Part shown: in pieces, positions 27,994-37,266 of the stretch
Position numbering within the stretch: the stretch's first letter is position 1
How the letters are laid out: every line of letters begins with the position of its first letter
Source of the DNA: Bifidobacterium boum
GTDB lineage: Bacteria > Actinomycetota > Actinomycetes > Actinomycetales > Bifidobacteriaceae
Assembly: GCF_000741535.1 (NCBI RefSeq)
Contig: NZ_JGYQ01000006.1
Coordinates: forward strand, 1-64,000
Length of the DNA stretch: 64,000 nt
Reading direction: 5' to 3'
Position numbers and translations under genes: made by a program
The notes under the pieces: generated by a model
Told to the model about the DNA's origin: nothing
Database searches by the model: none
Seen by the model: only the letters and a program-made list of their open reading frames with translations

Positions 27994-28458
27994 TCAGCCC
28001 TCAATCGCGATGCGATGAGCCTGCTCGACCTGAGCCTTGGCCTCCTGCTTCGGCATCTGCAGATGCAGCGTGCCGTCCTTGTACGAGGCGTGGATATCGG
28101 ACTCCTTCATGTCGTCGCCGACGTAGAAGGTGCGGCTGCACGTACCGGCGTAGCGCTCGCGACGCAGCCACTTGCCTTCCTTGTCCTTGTCTTCCTTGGA
28201 ATCATTGCGATGCGCGGAGACGGTCAGATACCCGTCCTTGAGCTCGACGTTGATGTCGTCCTTGTTGAAGCCCGGCATATCCATCGCGACCTCATAACCG
28301 TGATCGGTCTCGCGCACATCCGTGTTCATCAGGCTGCCCGACTGAGCGGCGGCAAGCTGACGGCCTTCGTCAGCCGCGTCACGCCAACCCGCGAAGAACG
28401 GGTCGTCGAACAGATCAGAGAACATGGTGTCATTCATCAAAGCCGGAAACATAGCCAT
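27994..28458 (-). CDS. hsp20: Small heat-shock protein, Hsp20/alpha-crystallin
   Basis: A 154-residue ATP-independent chaperone that holds unfolding proteins. The alpha-crystallin domain spans about residues 45-140 (VRETDHGYEVAMDMPGF, then KDGYLTVSAHR and the closing YKDGTLHLQMPK). The start at 28458 follows AAGGAGT at 7 nt; the longer frame to 28629 has no support. No CIRCE or HAIR heat-shock operator was found upstream. A single gene. Confidence 0.94.
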   Translation of the reverse strand: MAMFPALMNDTMFSDLFDDPFFAGWRDAADEGRQLAAAQSGSLMNTDVRETDHGYEVAMDMPGFNKDDINVELKDGYLTVSAHRNDSKEDKDKEGKWLRRERYAGTCSRTFYVGDDMKESDIHASYKDGTLHLQMPKQEAKAQVEQAHRIAIEG

Positions 28459-28920
28459 AATCGGTACTCCTTCACGTTTGGAGCCAACGCGGCTTGGCAG
28501 CCGGCCGCGTCGGCACCCAGATGCCGCCGGCCGGTTTCGTAGACCCGCGTCCGGAACCCTCCCGGGCTCCTGACCTTGACCTTTCACTTCACCCAACTTC
28601 CCGCGGCTTGGTTCATTCCGGGTTTTCACCGTGGGAAAAACATGCGGGGGCCGGAGGATTCGGAGGCTTGATATGACGCCACCTTCAGCTGGTTGCGGGA
28701 GATTGCGCTCAATCCACCCGAAGCACGATAAACGCCCGGGAGGTTAATCCGCTGATTGCGATTTCGGGATAATCTCCCAACGACATCGTTGATACGGCGC
28801 AGCCCATGAAATCAACCCGATGGGAGTTTACCGGCGAAACCGCAACAACGCGATAAACTCCCACGCGACACCGGGATTGTTGTCAATCACGGCCGCCGAG
28901 GACATAAACTCCCACACGGC
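28459..28920. other. Upstream region of hsp20 with repeated TGGGAGTTTA motifs
   Basis: 462 bp. The decamer TGGGAGTTTA occurs at 28821-28830 and, inverted, at 28854-28863 and 28905-28914, with a near copy (TAATCTCCCA) at 28770-28779. No gene was recognised. Confidence 0.55.
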
Positions 28921-30048
28921 TCAGTCCACCCAGTCCTCGACCTTCGCAGCCTTGACCGGATCATACGTGTCCGGTTCCACGACAATATCCAGCGTGTAAT
29001 ACGGAATGGCTGCACGCAGCTGCTCCTCGAGCCGGTTGATCGCGGCGGCGTCATCCAGCTCCGTCTCGTTGCGGAACTGCACTTTAAGCAGCACAAGAAT
29101 ACGCTTTTCGGACAAATGCATGGCGGCAGGATCTGCGAGCACCCGTTCAACATCAGGATTATCCGCCAACACCTGCGTGATCACACGATACGTGTGGTCG
29201 CTCGCGCCCTCACCGATCAGCAGCGACGCAACCTGCGCGCCCAACAGCAACGCGCCCACAATCAACAGGACGCCAATGCTCGTGCCGCCGATGGCATCCC
29301 AGATCTCGTCGCCGGTAAGAATCGCGAGCAGCGAGCCGAGAAACGCGAAGGCAAGACCCACCACGGCAAGCGTGTCCTCGGCAAGTACGACCGCCAAATC
29401 ACTGGACTTGGTACCTTTCCAGAACTTGATGAGGCTGAACGGACCCGGATCATGCGTCTCCTCGAAGCGTTCCTTCGCCTCCTTGATACCGTTGTGCAGG
29501 CTCCACGCCTCAATCGCCGCGCAAATCACAGTCACGACCAGCACGATGGCCATACTGTGCGTATCCACGGCATGCGCTTGCGGCCCGCCGGATACGACTT
29601 CGCGGATTTTCGCGATGGATTCGCTCGCCGAATACACGCCGCCGATGGCGAACAGGGAGACCGCCACAATGAAGGAGGCGAGATACCGCGCCCGGGACCA
29701 GCCCAGCGGATGCTTGCGGCTCGGCGGCCGATGCGACAGCTTGTTGCCGATAATCAGCGTGAGTTCGTTGCCGGAATCGGCGAGACTGTGCACGCTTTCA
29801 GACAGCATCGAGGCTGAATGCGTGATCATGAACACCACGAATTTCACGACCGCAACCATCACATTCGCCAGCAGCGCGGCGATGACGGCGATGCCGATGT
29901 TCGCATTGTGTTTTTCGGTGCCGTCCGGGGCGAGATCATGGTTCATGGCGGCGTTGCCGTTGGACTGCGGCCGGTTGCGTGGCACGTCGTGCGCAATGTC
30001 TGCGGCAGGTGTCCGTTGCCCGTCATGTTGACGCTCTTGTGTGGTCAT
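28921..30048 (-). CDS. Cation diffusion facilitator (CDF) family efflux protein
   Basis: A 375-residue divalent-cation/proton antiporter, most likely for zinc, cobalt or a similar ion. Helices start at IGIAVIAALLANVMVAVVKF. The metal-site motif SASMLSESVHSLADSGNE and the second helix pair are visible, and the cytoplasmic C-terminal domain follows LIGEGASD. The N-terminal 45 residues are polar and probably disordered. Two ATGs overlap: 30048 sits 6 nt after AAGGAGG, while 30051 sits only 3 nt after it, so 30048 is used. It is divergent from jetA. Confidence 0.92.
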   Translation of the reverse strand: MTTQERQHDGQRTPAADIAHDVPRNRPQSNGNAAMNHDLAPDGTEKHNANIGIAVIAALLANVMVAVVKFVVFMITHSASMLSESVHSLADSGNELTLIIGNKLSHRPPSRKHPLGWSRARYLASFIVAVSLFAIGGVYSASESIAKIREVVSGGPQAHAVDTHSMAIVLVVTVICAAIEAWSLHNGIKEAKERFEETHDPGPFSLIKFWKGTKSSDLAVVLAEDTLAVVGLAFAFLGSLLAILTGDEIWDAIGGTSIGVLLIVGALLLGAQVASLLIGEGASDHTYRVITQVLADNPDVERVLADPAAMHLSEKRILVLLKVQFRNETELDDAAAINRLEEQLRAAIPYYTLDIVVEPDTYDPVKAAKVEDWVD

Positions 30049-30233
30049 CATCGTCCTCCTTGTCCGGCATCACGCCAGTCCGATGCCGGATCCTTGTTCC
30101 AGCATAGCCCGCAGACACTAGCGGCACCCAAGGTCTTCATGCATGTCCGATAAGATGGTGTTTGGTATGCCGCCCGCGACATTCCGAGCAACATACCGGC
30201 AGTGACGGTGCGATCAGCAGAGGAGGCGGTCTC

Positions 30234-31760
30234 GTGAGCGACGTGAGGGCGCAACTTGAACAGCTGCGGCCGGTCTACGAAACAGGCGTGCTCCGGCTCC
30301 TGTTGCGCAATCATGCGATGGCGTATGTCGCACTGCTGCGCACCTGTTTCAAACCGTTGACCGCCGAACTGCCCAAAGAAACCCTCGAAGCGCGGCTTGC
30401 CGGCGCGATCGAGGAGCTTTCCCGCAGCGGCGACTGGCAGCTCAAGGATGACGAAACCGCGCAGGACAGCGCCCATCAGACGCTTGTTGAACTCACCCGT
30501 GAAGGCGAAGGTGATTACGCGTGGCTCGCGAATTCGTTCGACCCGGCCTCACACCACTATCTGTACCGGCTGACCGCCCGCGCCCATCGCGCAATCGATG
30601 CGCTGTCCCAGCTTGAGGACACCACACGCGCCTTGTCCGGCGCCCAGGCGAATTCCATCATCATGGAGGTCGAGAACGCCCGCAAACGTCTGACGGTTGA
30701 TCCCAGCGAGCGCATCAGCCTGCTCGAAGCGGAAATCCGTGAGCGTGAGCAGGAGATTGACAAGCTTCGCGGCGGCGAGGCGGTGGAGTCGTTAACCGAC
30801 CAGGATGTCGAGGATATCATCGCTGTTGTGCACAACACCTTGCGTGGCGTACCGGTTGATTTGCATGAGCTTGCGCTTGAGGAGCGCGACAACGGCGACG
30901 TGCTGCGCCGACGGATGCAAGAGCATTCGATGAGCGTGGATGAGATTCTCACCGCGTATCATGAGCGCTACCGTCGCTCAATGCGCGAATCGGATAGTGG
31001 GCGTCGTTTTGAGGACGCATTCCAAGTGATTGTCACCGATGAGGGTCGTCGGCAGATTGATGACGCAATGCAGGATATCGCGCGAAGCCCGTATTTGCGC
31101 GGCGGGTCGAATCTGCTGCTCAATCAGGTGCGAGCGGAACTGAAGCGTATTTACGAGGGTATCGAGGATGTCCGCCATCAGATTCGCGTGTCCGATGAGG
31201 CGGTGAGCCGTCTGGTCCGGCAGCGTAGCGACACGCGGTATCGTACGGCTTTGGACACGTTTAACCGCTTGTTTGCCGCAATCAGCCGCGATATCAAGGA
31301 TGGTGAGACGTCCCCGAGCCCGTATTCGCTTGACGTGAATGCGGCCACGCTGTCCCCGTTGCCGACGCGTCCGGCCCGTCCGATGGTGTTTACGGCACCG
31401 CCAAGTCTGGACAGCCTGTCACCGGAAAACGATGATGCCACCAAGTTCGCCGAGACGGATTTGCGGACGATGGTTGAAGCGGGTGGCCCACGATTGCGCC
31501 ATATGCTGTCACTGATTGTGCGCGACCCGATTATGCGCGACGGGCGTGTGGATGTTGCGGCGAGTTTCAACCAGCTGGATGCTTCGGAGCGACGGGAAAG
31601 TGAACTCATCGGCTTTCTGGGTGCGTTGCGTGTGGATGATGCCGGACAGTTCGCGCGGTGGCGTTGCGTTTCGGCGAACGGCACGACACGCGTGTGGCGA
31701 ACCCGTCCGGTTCTTGCCGACACCGATACGCTGCGCGGGATTATCGAGGAGGACGCATGA
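30234..31760 (+). CDS. jetA: Wadjet type I component JetA (DUF3375)
   Basis: A 508-residue protein, kleisin/MukF-like in the Wadjet complex. N-terminal winged-helix-like region (LEQLRPVYETGVLRLLLRN), long helices about residues 130-190 (RISLLEAEIREREQEIDKLRGG) and a C-terminal helical domain match DUF3375. Wadjet is an SMC-family machine that extrudes small circular DNA and cleaves it, blocking plasmids. Start is GTG 30234 with AGAGGAGG upstream; the ATG at 30162 lacks a ribosome site. First gene of an operon whose remaining members follow with 30 bp or with overlaps. Confidence 0.92.
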   Translation: MSDVRAQLEQLRPVYETGVLRLLLRNHAMAYVALLRTCFKPLTAELPKETLEARLAGAIEELSRSGDWQLKDDETAQDSAHQTLVELTREGEGDYAWLANSFDPASHHYLYRLTARAHRAIDALSQLEDTTRALSGAQANSIIMEVENARKRLTVDPSERISLLEAEIREREQEIDKLRGGEAVESLTDQDVEDIIAVVHNTLRGVPVDLHELALEERDNGDVLRRRMQEHSMSVDEILTAYHERYRRSMRESDSGRRFEDAFQVIVTDEGRRQIDDAMQDIARSPYLRGGSNLLLNQVRAELKRIYEGIEDVRHQIRVSDEAVSRLVRQRSDTRYRTALDTFNRLFAAISRDIKDGETSPSPYSLDVNAATLSPLPTRPARPMVFTAPPSLDSLSPENDDATKFAETDLRTMVEAGGPRLRHMLSLIVRDPIMRDGRVDVAASFNQLDASERRESELIGFLGALRVDDAGQFARWRCVSANGTTRVWRTRPVLADTDTLRGIIEEDA

Positions 31761-31790
31761 CGTTGGAACAATCAAGGAAAGAGCGGGCAT

Positions 31791-32543
31791 ATGGCCGATG
31801 ATATTGCCGATATGATGGCTGATTTGGGTGCATCGAACATGTCTGGCGCGGTTACGGAAGATATGCCCGCGCCCTCGGCGGATGCGACCGCCGACCCTGC
31901 GGATAATCCGCATGCGCTGTTTCCCGGGGATACGAGCACGATGGATATCGACGCGCGTACGGTTGCCATCAAGCTCAAACGCAATCGGTTCATCACTGGT
32001 GACACTTACGAGATGGCGCTCGACCATGTGGACGAGATACGGCAGTCATTGAACAATGATCTGCTGGAACTGGTGGATATTCCGCGATATCGGGTGATGT
32101 ATGCCCGTCCGGTGTTGGCGGAAGACCTGGGGGCGCGCGCTTTGAAAACCCGCGCATCGTTGACGCGCGAGGAAGCGGCGATGCTGGCGCTGCTGCGCAT
32201 CCGTGTGCTCGGGTATGAGAGCGCACGCGAACCGTCTGAAAACTGGATTATCAGCATTGATGAAATCCGTGCCGCCCTGACCACGGGCGCCGGGTGGCTT
32301 GCCGCACGCAACGATGAGGAAGGCGTGATGAAACGTATCAACAGTGCGATTACGCGGTGCACCAGCAACGGGTATCTTGCCGCTGTCGAAGGCACTGACG
32401 ACATGTACCGTATTACGCCGCTGGTGCCGGCCGTGCTCACCACCGAACTCGCCGGACAGTGGCTGGATGATACGCGAAGCGGGAACGATCAGCATCAATC
32501 GGATGATACCGTACGCGACGATGAGGAAACGAGGCTCTCATGA
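31791..32543 (+). CDS. jetB: Wadjet type I component JetB (DUF4194)
   Basis: A 250-residue protein of the DUF4194 family, the MukE/KITE-like partner in the SMC complex. The first ~50 residues are acidic and probably flexible. The winged-helix core follows, with LTREEAAMLALLRIR and ENWIISIDEI as family-like blocks. It starts 30 bp after jetA behind AAGGAAAG, and its stop overlaps the jetC start as ATGA, implying coupled translation. Confidence 0.9.
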   Translation: MADDIADMMADLGASNMSGAVTEDMPAPSADATADPADNPHALFPGDTSTMDIDARTVAIKLKRNRFITGDTYEMALDHVDEIRQSLNNDLLELVDIPRYRVMYARPVLAEDLGARALKTRASLTREEAAMLALLRIRVLGYESAREPSENWIISIDEIRAALTTGAGWLAARNDEEGVMKRINSAITRCTSNGYLAAVEGTDDMYRITPLVPAVLTTELAGQWLDDTRSGNDQHQSDDTVRDDEETRLS

Positions 32544-35500
32544 CCGACGACGCACTCATGGCTGACCATTGGATGCTTGCCAGCCGCCAGCTGATCAACT
32601 GGGGGTCGTACGAGGGCTACCACGTGTTCCGCCCCTCCATGGATCCGGGCATGCCGATCACGCTCCTTGCCGGGGCGAGCGAGTCCGGCAAATCCACGCT
32701 GGTGGACGCCCAGAACTCCCTGCTCTACCCTGCCGGCACGGCATTCAACAAGGCTTCGAATTCCGGGCGTTCCGAACGCAGCGATTACACGTATCTGCGT
32801 GGTATGACCGCTGTGGCCGACGACACGGACGGCGGGACAGCCGTATATTTGCGCGGTTCGGCTCAGGACGGATCGCCGACCGCGGTGTGGGGCGCCATCG
32901 TGGACACGTACGTGAATCGTATGGGTGGAGAGACGTTGTCCTGCGCGAAATTCCTGTACCTGTCCCCCGGCGACGAGCGCGGTAATGTGCGCCGTCAATA
33001 CGTGTCATGGAACCATGAGATCGACCCGCGTAAGATGGACGGCTACCGCTCTTCGCCGTTCACCGCCGACCAGTTGCGCACCGTCTATCCCGGTTGCGCG
33101 GTGTATTCGAACGCCGAGAATTTCCACGAATCCGTGTGGACGCGTATGGGGTTGACGGCCGCCGCCTGCCGGCTGCTGTACAAAATCCAGTCGGCGGACG
33201 CCCCCTCGCGGCTTGACGACATTTTCAAACAGGGTGTGCTTGACGTTCCTCACGCGTTGACCAAAGCACGCGAAGCGGTGGAGGATTACGACCGGTACGA
33301 CGAGAACTTCCGCAGCATGGAAGAAAACGCCCGCCAAATGGACGCTTTGCGTGAAATCCGTGACGAATACGCCGAATACCACGCCATGCAAGAGCAGGCG
33401 AGAGACCTCAGCGTCGCCGATCCGCAGGATGACGCCGGGCGGAACACGCTCAACACGTGGGTACTGTCTAAACTGGCCGTCAGCGTGCGTGAACAGTTGC
33501 CGCAGGACCGCACCACGCTCGAGCACCAGCAAGAGCAGTATCGCAAAGCCGAAACGACAGTCGACGCGTTGCAGCGTGAGCTCGACCACATCAAGGATGC
33601 GATGCACGACAAGGGCGGTGACACGCTCGCCCGCATGGAAAACGACTATGCGCAAGCGCAGAAGGAACTCGATCAGGTACGCCATACGGCAATCCGTCTT
33701 CGTCAAGCCTTCAGCAAGGTGGACGAGCCCATGCCCCAGTCCGAAACGTCATGGGAGCAACGCCAGCAGGAAGCGCAGGATTTCATCGACAACGCCGACC
33801 GGCAACGCGATGACCTGTGGCGACAGCGGGAAGCGTACGTAACCCGCCGCAACACCATCACCAGTCAGCTTGACCCCATCAAGCAGGATTTCGAACGGCA
33901 GAGCCGCAAACGCACCCGTATCACGCAAGATATGGAAGACGATCGCGCCGCCATCGCACAAGCGACCGGGCTGACCGAACGCGATCTGCCATACGTCGCC
34001 GAACTCATGGACGTGCGCAAAAACGACGAACAGTGGCGTACCGCCATGAATGTGGCATACGCGCCCATCGCGCAAACCATTCTGGTCGACTGCCGGCACG
34101 AACAGGGGTTCGCACACAAAGTCAGCACCATCGACCCGTCAACCATGTCCCGGCGCACATGGCAGTTCATCGATATCGACACCACCCGCGACAACGACCA
34201 GACCGCCACAACCGACGAAAGCAGATTGTCCGGGAAACTGCGGTTCCGCGAGGATTCCCCGTCCCTCGGGTGGTTGCGCGAGCAAACCACGTCACGCCGG
34301 CTTGACGCACTCTGCGTCCAAACCATCGATGACGGGAACACCGCACGGCAAATCCAACCGGACGGACAGATCAAAGCCGGCCAACGCGGCTCATACGGCA
34401 ACAAGAACATCCGCAATATCATCGGTTTCGCCGATGAAACGTATCTGCAAGGGCTCAAACGCCAGATCGACCGCCTGACCGAACAGCTCAGGCAATGCGA
34501 ACTGGATGGTCAGGACATCAAACGGCAGCAAGACCATATGGACGAGCTGCGGGCACTATCCACCCAAATCGTCGACCTGCCGTGGGCGCAAATCGACGAA
34601 GCCGGCGTCACCGCGAAAGTAGAGCGTCTTGAGCGCGATATCGACGCGATGCGCAACAACCCGGAACTCGCCAAACTCGTCGAACGGCGCGAACAGACAC
34701 AGCATGCGCTCGACAATGCGATGACATCCCAAGTGAACGCCAAATTCGAGGCGGATCGCACGCAGCAGATCATCGACGCCACCAAAACGTGGCTGCGCGA
34801 GCACGCCGAGCATATCGTCGAACCCGCCGCCTTGCCGCCACTGCCCGACACCGTCACTGACACACTCAATTCAACCTACGATGCGGCAACCGGCACGGCA
34901 GGAGACAATCTCGCCCATATCACCGTCATGCCATCCCGGTCGGGCACTCGGCGGTTTGATGAACGCGTGCTGGGAGCCGTCAGCAGCGCTCTGGCCAAAC
35001 GCATCGGCGAGACATCCGCACAAGCCGCCAAAACGCGTACCGCAGTAGAACGGCGGATGGCCGACTACCTGTCCCGCTGGGACGCCGACGACACGACCGT
35101 CACCCCCACCGTGGACGACTACCGGTATTACGAAGACGAGTTGGCCGACCTCTCACAGATTGTGGCGCACGCGGCCACGCCGGAGGAAATCGCCAACAGC
35201 GTGCGCAAAATCGCGCTTGACTTCGACGAACTGAGCATGAATCTCGACGATGACCAGCGCGAAGTACGCAACCAGCTTGACCGCATCAACGAGATGTTGC
35301 GCGGCCAACAGTTCGGTCCCCGTCATGGCAGCCTCACACTTGACGTCACCATCAAGCCGCAAAGCACGACATTCAGCGGTACGCTGCGCCGCATCATCGA
35401 GCAGCTCAACGCATGGCAGGCGGAGCAGCCCACCGCAGGCAGCGCGAACGGCAGCGAAGCACGGCGCGCATTCAACAGTTGCAAACCGATGATCGACCTG

Positions 35501-36034
35501 CTGCGCAGCGAACTGAGTAAAGTCCGCGACACCGCGGGAATCCGCCAGTATGGCGCCCGGGATCTCGATTCCCGTGCCCGTAGTTCCTTCTACGCGGTCG
35601 TCCACCATGATGACGGTCCGGATGAACGCATCTCCTCGACCGGCGGCAAATCCGGCGGTGCGTTGCAGGAGCTCACGTCGTTCGTGTACGGCGCCGCACT
35701 CATCTATCTGCTCGGCGGCGATATCAGCGGCCACCCCACCTACACCACGCTGTTCCTTGACGAAGCGTTGATCAAGGCGGATGGCCGGTATACGCAACGC
35801 GCACTCAACGTGCTGCCCCAGCTGGGATTCCAGGTCATCGTGTCCGCCCCGGAAAGCAAAACCGGTGAAATCCTCGAGATGGCGACACGCGGCTACGTGG
35901 TGATGAAAGACGAGACCCAGCATTCGCATTTGCAAGAGCTTGACTTGGTCGGTGCACATGCGGATGGCGGAGCGTTCGACGGACCTTCGGCAGGCTCTGC
36001 CCGGCCTGTGGGGCTGCCGGCCGAGGCACACTGA
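32540..36034 (+). CDS. jetC: Wadjet type I component JetC (SMC/MukB-like ATPase)
   Basis: A 1164-residue SMC-type motor. Walker A is GASESGKST (about residues 47-55). Long coiled coils run about 270-430 and 650-790 with a hinge-like domain between. The C-terminal head has the signature STGGKSGGALQEL (about 1033) followed by Walker B TLFLDEALIKAD. It forms ATP-dependent loops on DNA with JetA and JetB. All catalytic motifs look intact. The start overlaps the jetB stop (ATGA), and its stop overlaps the jetD start (TGATG). Confidence 0.93.
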   Translation: MTDDALMADHWMLASRQLINWGSYEGYHVFRPSMDPGMPITLLAGASESGKSTLVDAQNSLLYPAGTAFNKASNSGRSERSDYTYLRGMTAVADDTDGGTAVYLRGSAQDGSPTAVWGAIVDTYVNRMGGETLSCAKFLYLSPGDERGNVRRQYVSWNHEIDPRKMDGYRSSPFTADQLRTVYPGCAVYSNAENFHESVWTRMGLTAAACRLLYKIQSADAPSRLDDIFKQGVLDVPHALTKAREAVEDYDRYDENFRSMEENARQMDALREIRDEYAEYHAMQEQARDLSVADPQDDAGRNTLNTWVLSKLAVSVREQLPQDRTTLEHQQEQYRKAETTVDALQRELDHIKDAMHDKGGDTLARMENDYAQAQKELDQVRHTAIRLRQAFSKVDEPMPQSETSWEQRQQEAQDFIDNADRQRDDLWRQREAYVTRRNTITSQLDPIKQDFERQSRKRTRITQDMEDDRAAIAQATGLTERDLPYVAELMDVRKNDEQWRTAMNVAYAPIAQTILVDCRHEQGFAHKVSTIDPSTMSRRTWQFIDIDTTRDNDQTATTDESRLSGKLRFREDSPSLGWLREQTTSRRLDALCVQTIDDGNTARQIQPDGQIKAGQRGSYGNKNIRNIIGFADETYLQGLKRQIDRLTEQLRQCELDGQDIKRQQDHMDELRALSTQIVDLPWAQIDEAGVTAKVERLERDIDAMRNNPELAKLVERREQTQHALDNAMTSQVNAKFEADRTQQIIDATKTWLREHAEHIVEPAALPPLPDTVTDTLNSTYDAATGTAGDNLAHITVMPSRSGTRRFDERVLGAVSSALAKRIGETSAQAAKTRTAVERRMADYLSRWDADDTTVTPTVDDYRYYEDELADLSQIVAHAATPEEIANSVRKIALDFDELSMNLDDDQREVRNQLDRINEMLRGQQFGPRHGSLTLDVTIKPQSTTFSGTLRRIIEQLNAWQAEQPTAGSANGSEARRAFNSCKPMIDLLRSELSKVRDTAGIRQYGARDLDSRARSSFYAVVHHDDGPDERISSTGGKSGGALQELTSFVYGAALIYLLGGDISGHPTYTTLFLDEALIKADGRYTQRALNVLPQLGFQVIVSAPESKTGEILEMATRGYVVMKDETQHSHLQELDLVGAHADGGAFDGPSAGSARPVGLPAEAH

Positions 36035-37266
36035 TGGCAGGCTCACGCGCACGCGGTGTGGATGCGGCGAAGGCGCCTGAGGCGATCCGCAGCATCGTCA
36101 CGACATATCTGGCGCGACACCGGTACGATGCCGTGCCGTCGTGGCCATTGATGTTCGCCGTACGATGGCCGGATCAGCGCACGCTGACCACTCAAGCGCC
36201 CGACTGGCATCGGGCCAATAACGCGTTGCGTGAGTGGGCACGACGATGTGGGTGCGCGACCACGGAAAAGAACCGGCTTATGGTCACGCCTGTGGCGTTG
36301 ATTGACACGGTCGGCGTAACCGATGAGGCTACAGCACTGCGCGTGGTCGGCGAGCAAGCGGCACGACGGTATCGCAAGGCGCGTGAGCGCATCGACCGGC
36401 TGGTCGGCGAACTCGATGTTTCACGTGAAACGGCATCGGTTGTAGCGAATATGCTGGACCGTGAATCCGATACGGATTTCACCTTGGCCATCCAAGCCGC
36501 ACGGTTTTTCGCCACACATGACGTCTCAGGCATGACCCCGCGGCAGGTTCCACTCGCCGGATTCAGCGCCAAATGGCTCGATCAGACGCACGCCAAGCGG
36601 CGTGGCGCAATATGCACGTTATGCGGCAAAGATTCACTGGGACTATCCGAACGATCGGTGGAATTACGCATGCGGTGGCTCGACCCGGCGGACGCGGACA
36701 AGCCGGAGATGATAGTCACCACGCCGTGGCAGCCGGGCGGCGAGCGTGATATCTGCTACGTCATCATCGTGGAAAATAAGGATACATATCTGGGTATGCC
36801 GGCCATCAGAGACGGACTGTGCGTGTGGGGCGCCGGCAGGGCGATCGAAGCATCGATATCACTGCTGCCATGGCTGGGCACGTCCGGCGAACGCGGCCGC
36901 GAAACGCACGTCGTGTATTGGGGCGACATGGATGCCGACGGCCTGGAAATCCTCGATGCCGTGCGACAAGCCGGGGTACGCTGCCGGTCGCTGTTCATGG
37001 ATGCGGAAGCTTACCGGCGCTACTCGTGGTTCGGGACGAATCTCAAGCCAGAAGGCACTCCTATCGCTACGCGCGAACCCAAAGCGACACCCATGCTCGA
37101 CCCCAGTGAACGCGAACTGTACCAGATGGTCTGCGGCGCCGACCCTTCCAGCCGCCCCGACCATCTTCGTGTCGAACAGGAGCGCATCCCGCTTGCCGAT
37201 GCCGTCAACGCGCTACACTCATTAGGCTGGCCGATTATCAACCATCAACACCAGGAGACACGATGA
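36034..37266 (+). CDS. jetD: Wadjet type I component JetD (DUF3322-DUF2220, Toprim nuclease)
   Basis: A 410-residue nuclease subunit. The N-terminal half (about 1-190) is DUF3322 and the C-terminal half DUF2220, related to the Toprim subunit of topoisomerase VI. Toprim acidic residues are visible in VENKDTYLGMP and YWGDMDADGLEIL, so the cleavage site appears intact. It cuts plasmid DNA once the JetABC motor has stalled on a small circle. The gene carries a parS-like palindrome at 36417-36432. Its stop overlaps the following peroxiredoxin start (ATGA). Confidence 0.92.
   Translation: MAGSRARGVDAAKAPEAIRSIVTTYLARHRYDAVPSWPLMFAVRWPDQRTLTTQAPDWHRANNALREWARRCGCATTEKNRLMVTPVALIDTVGVTDEATALRVVGEQAARRYRKARERIDRLVGELDVSRETASVVANMLDRESDTDFTLAIQAARFFATHDVSGMTPRQVPLAGFSAKWLDQTHAKRRGAICTLCGKDSLGLSERSVELRMRWLDPADADKPEMIVTTPWQPGGERDICYVIIVENKDTYLGMPAIRDGLCVWGAGRAIEASISLLPWLGTSGERGRETHVVYWGDMDADGLEILDAVRQAGVRCRSLFMDAEAYRRYSWFGTNLKPEGTPIATREPKATPMLDPSERELYQMVCGADPSSRPDHLRVEQERIPLADAVNALHSLGWPIINHQHQETR
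36417..36432. other. parS-like site inside jetD
   Basis: TGTTTCACGTGAAACG matches the parS consensus at 15 of 16 positions. It encodes residues DVSRETA in JetD. With the site in gluQ it makes two in 20 kb. Confidence 0.78.

Noticed and set aside
28459-28640. CIRCE or HAIR heat-shock operators upstream of hsp20.
   Set aside because: Neither TTAGCACTC-N9-GAGTGCTAA nor CTTGAGT-N7-ACTCAAG, even with several mismatches, was found.
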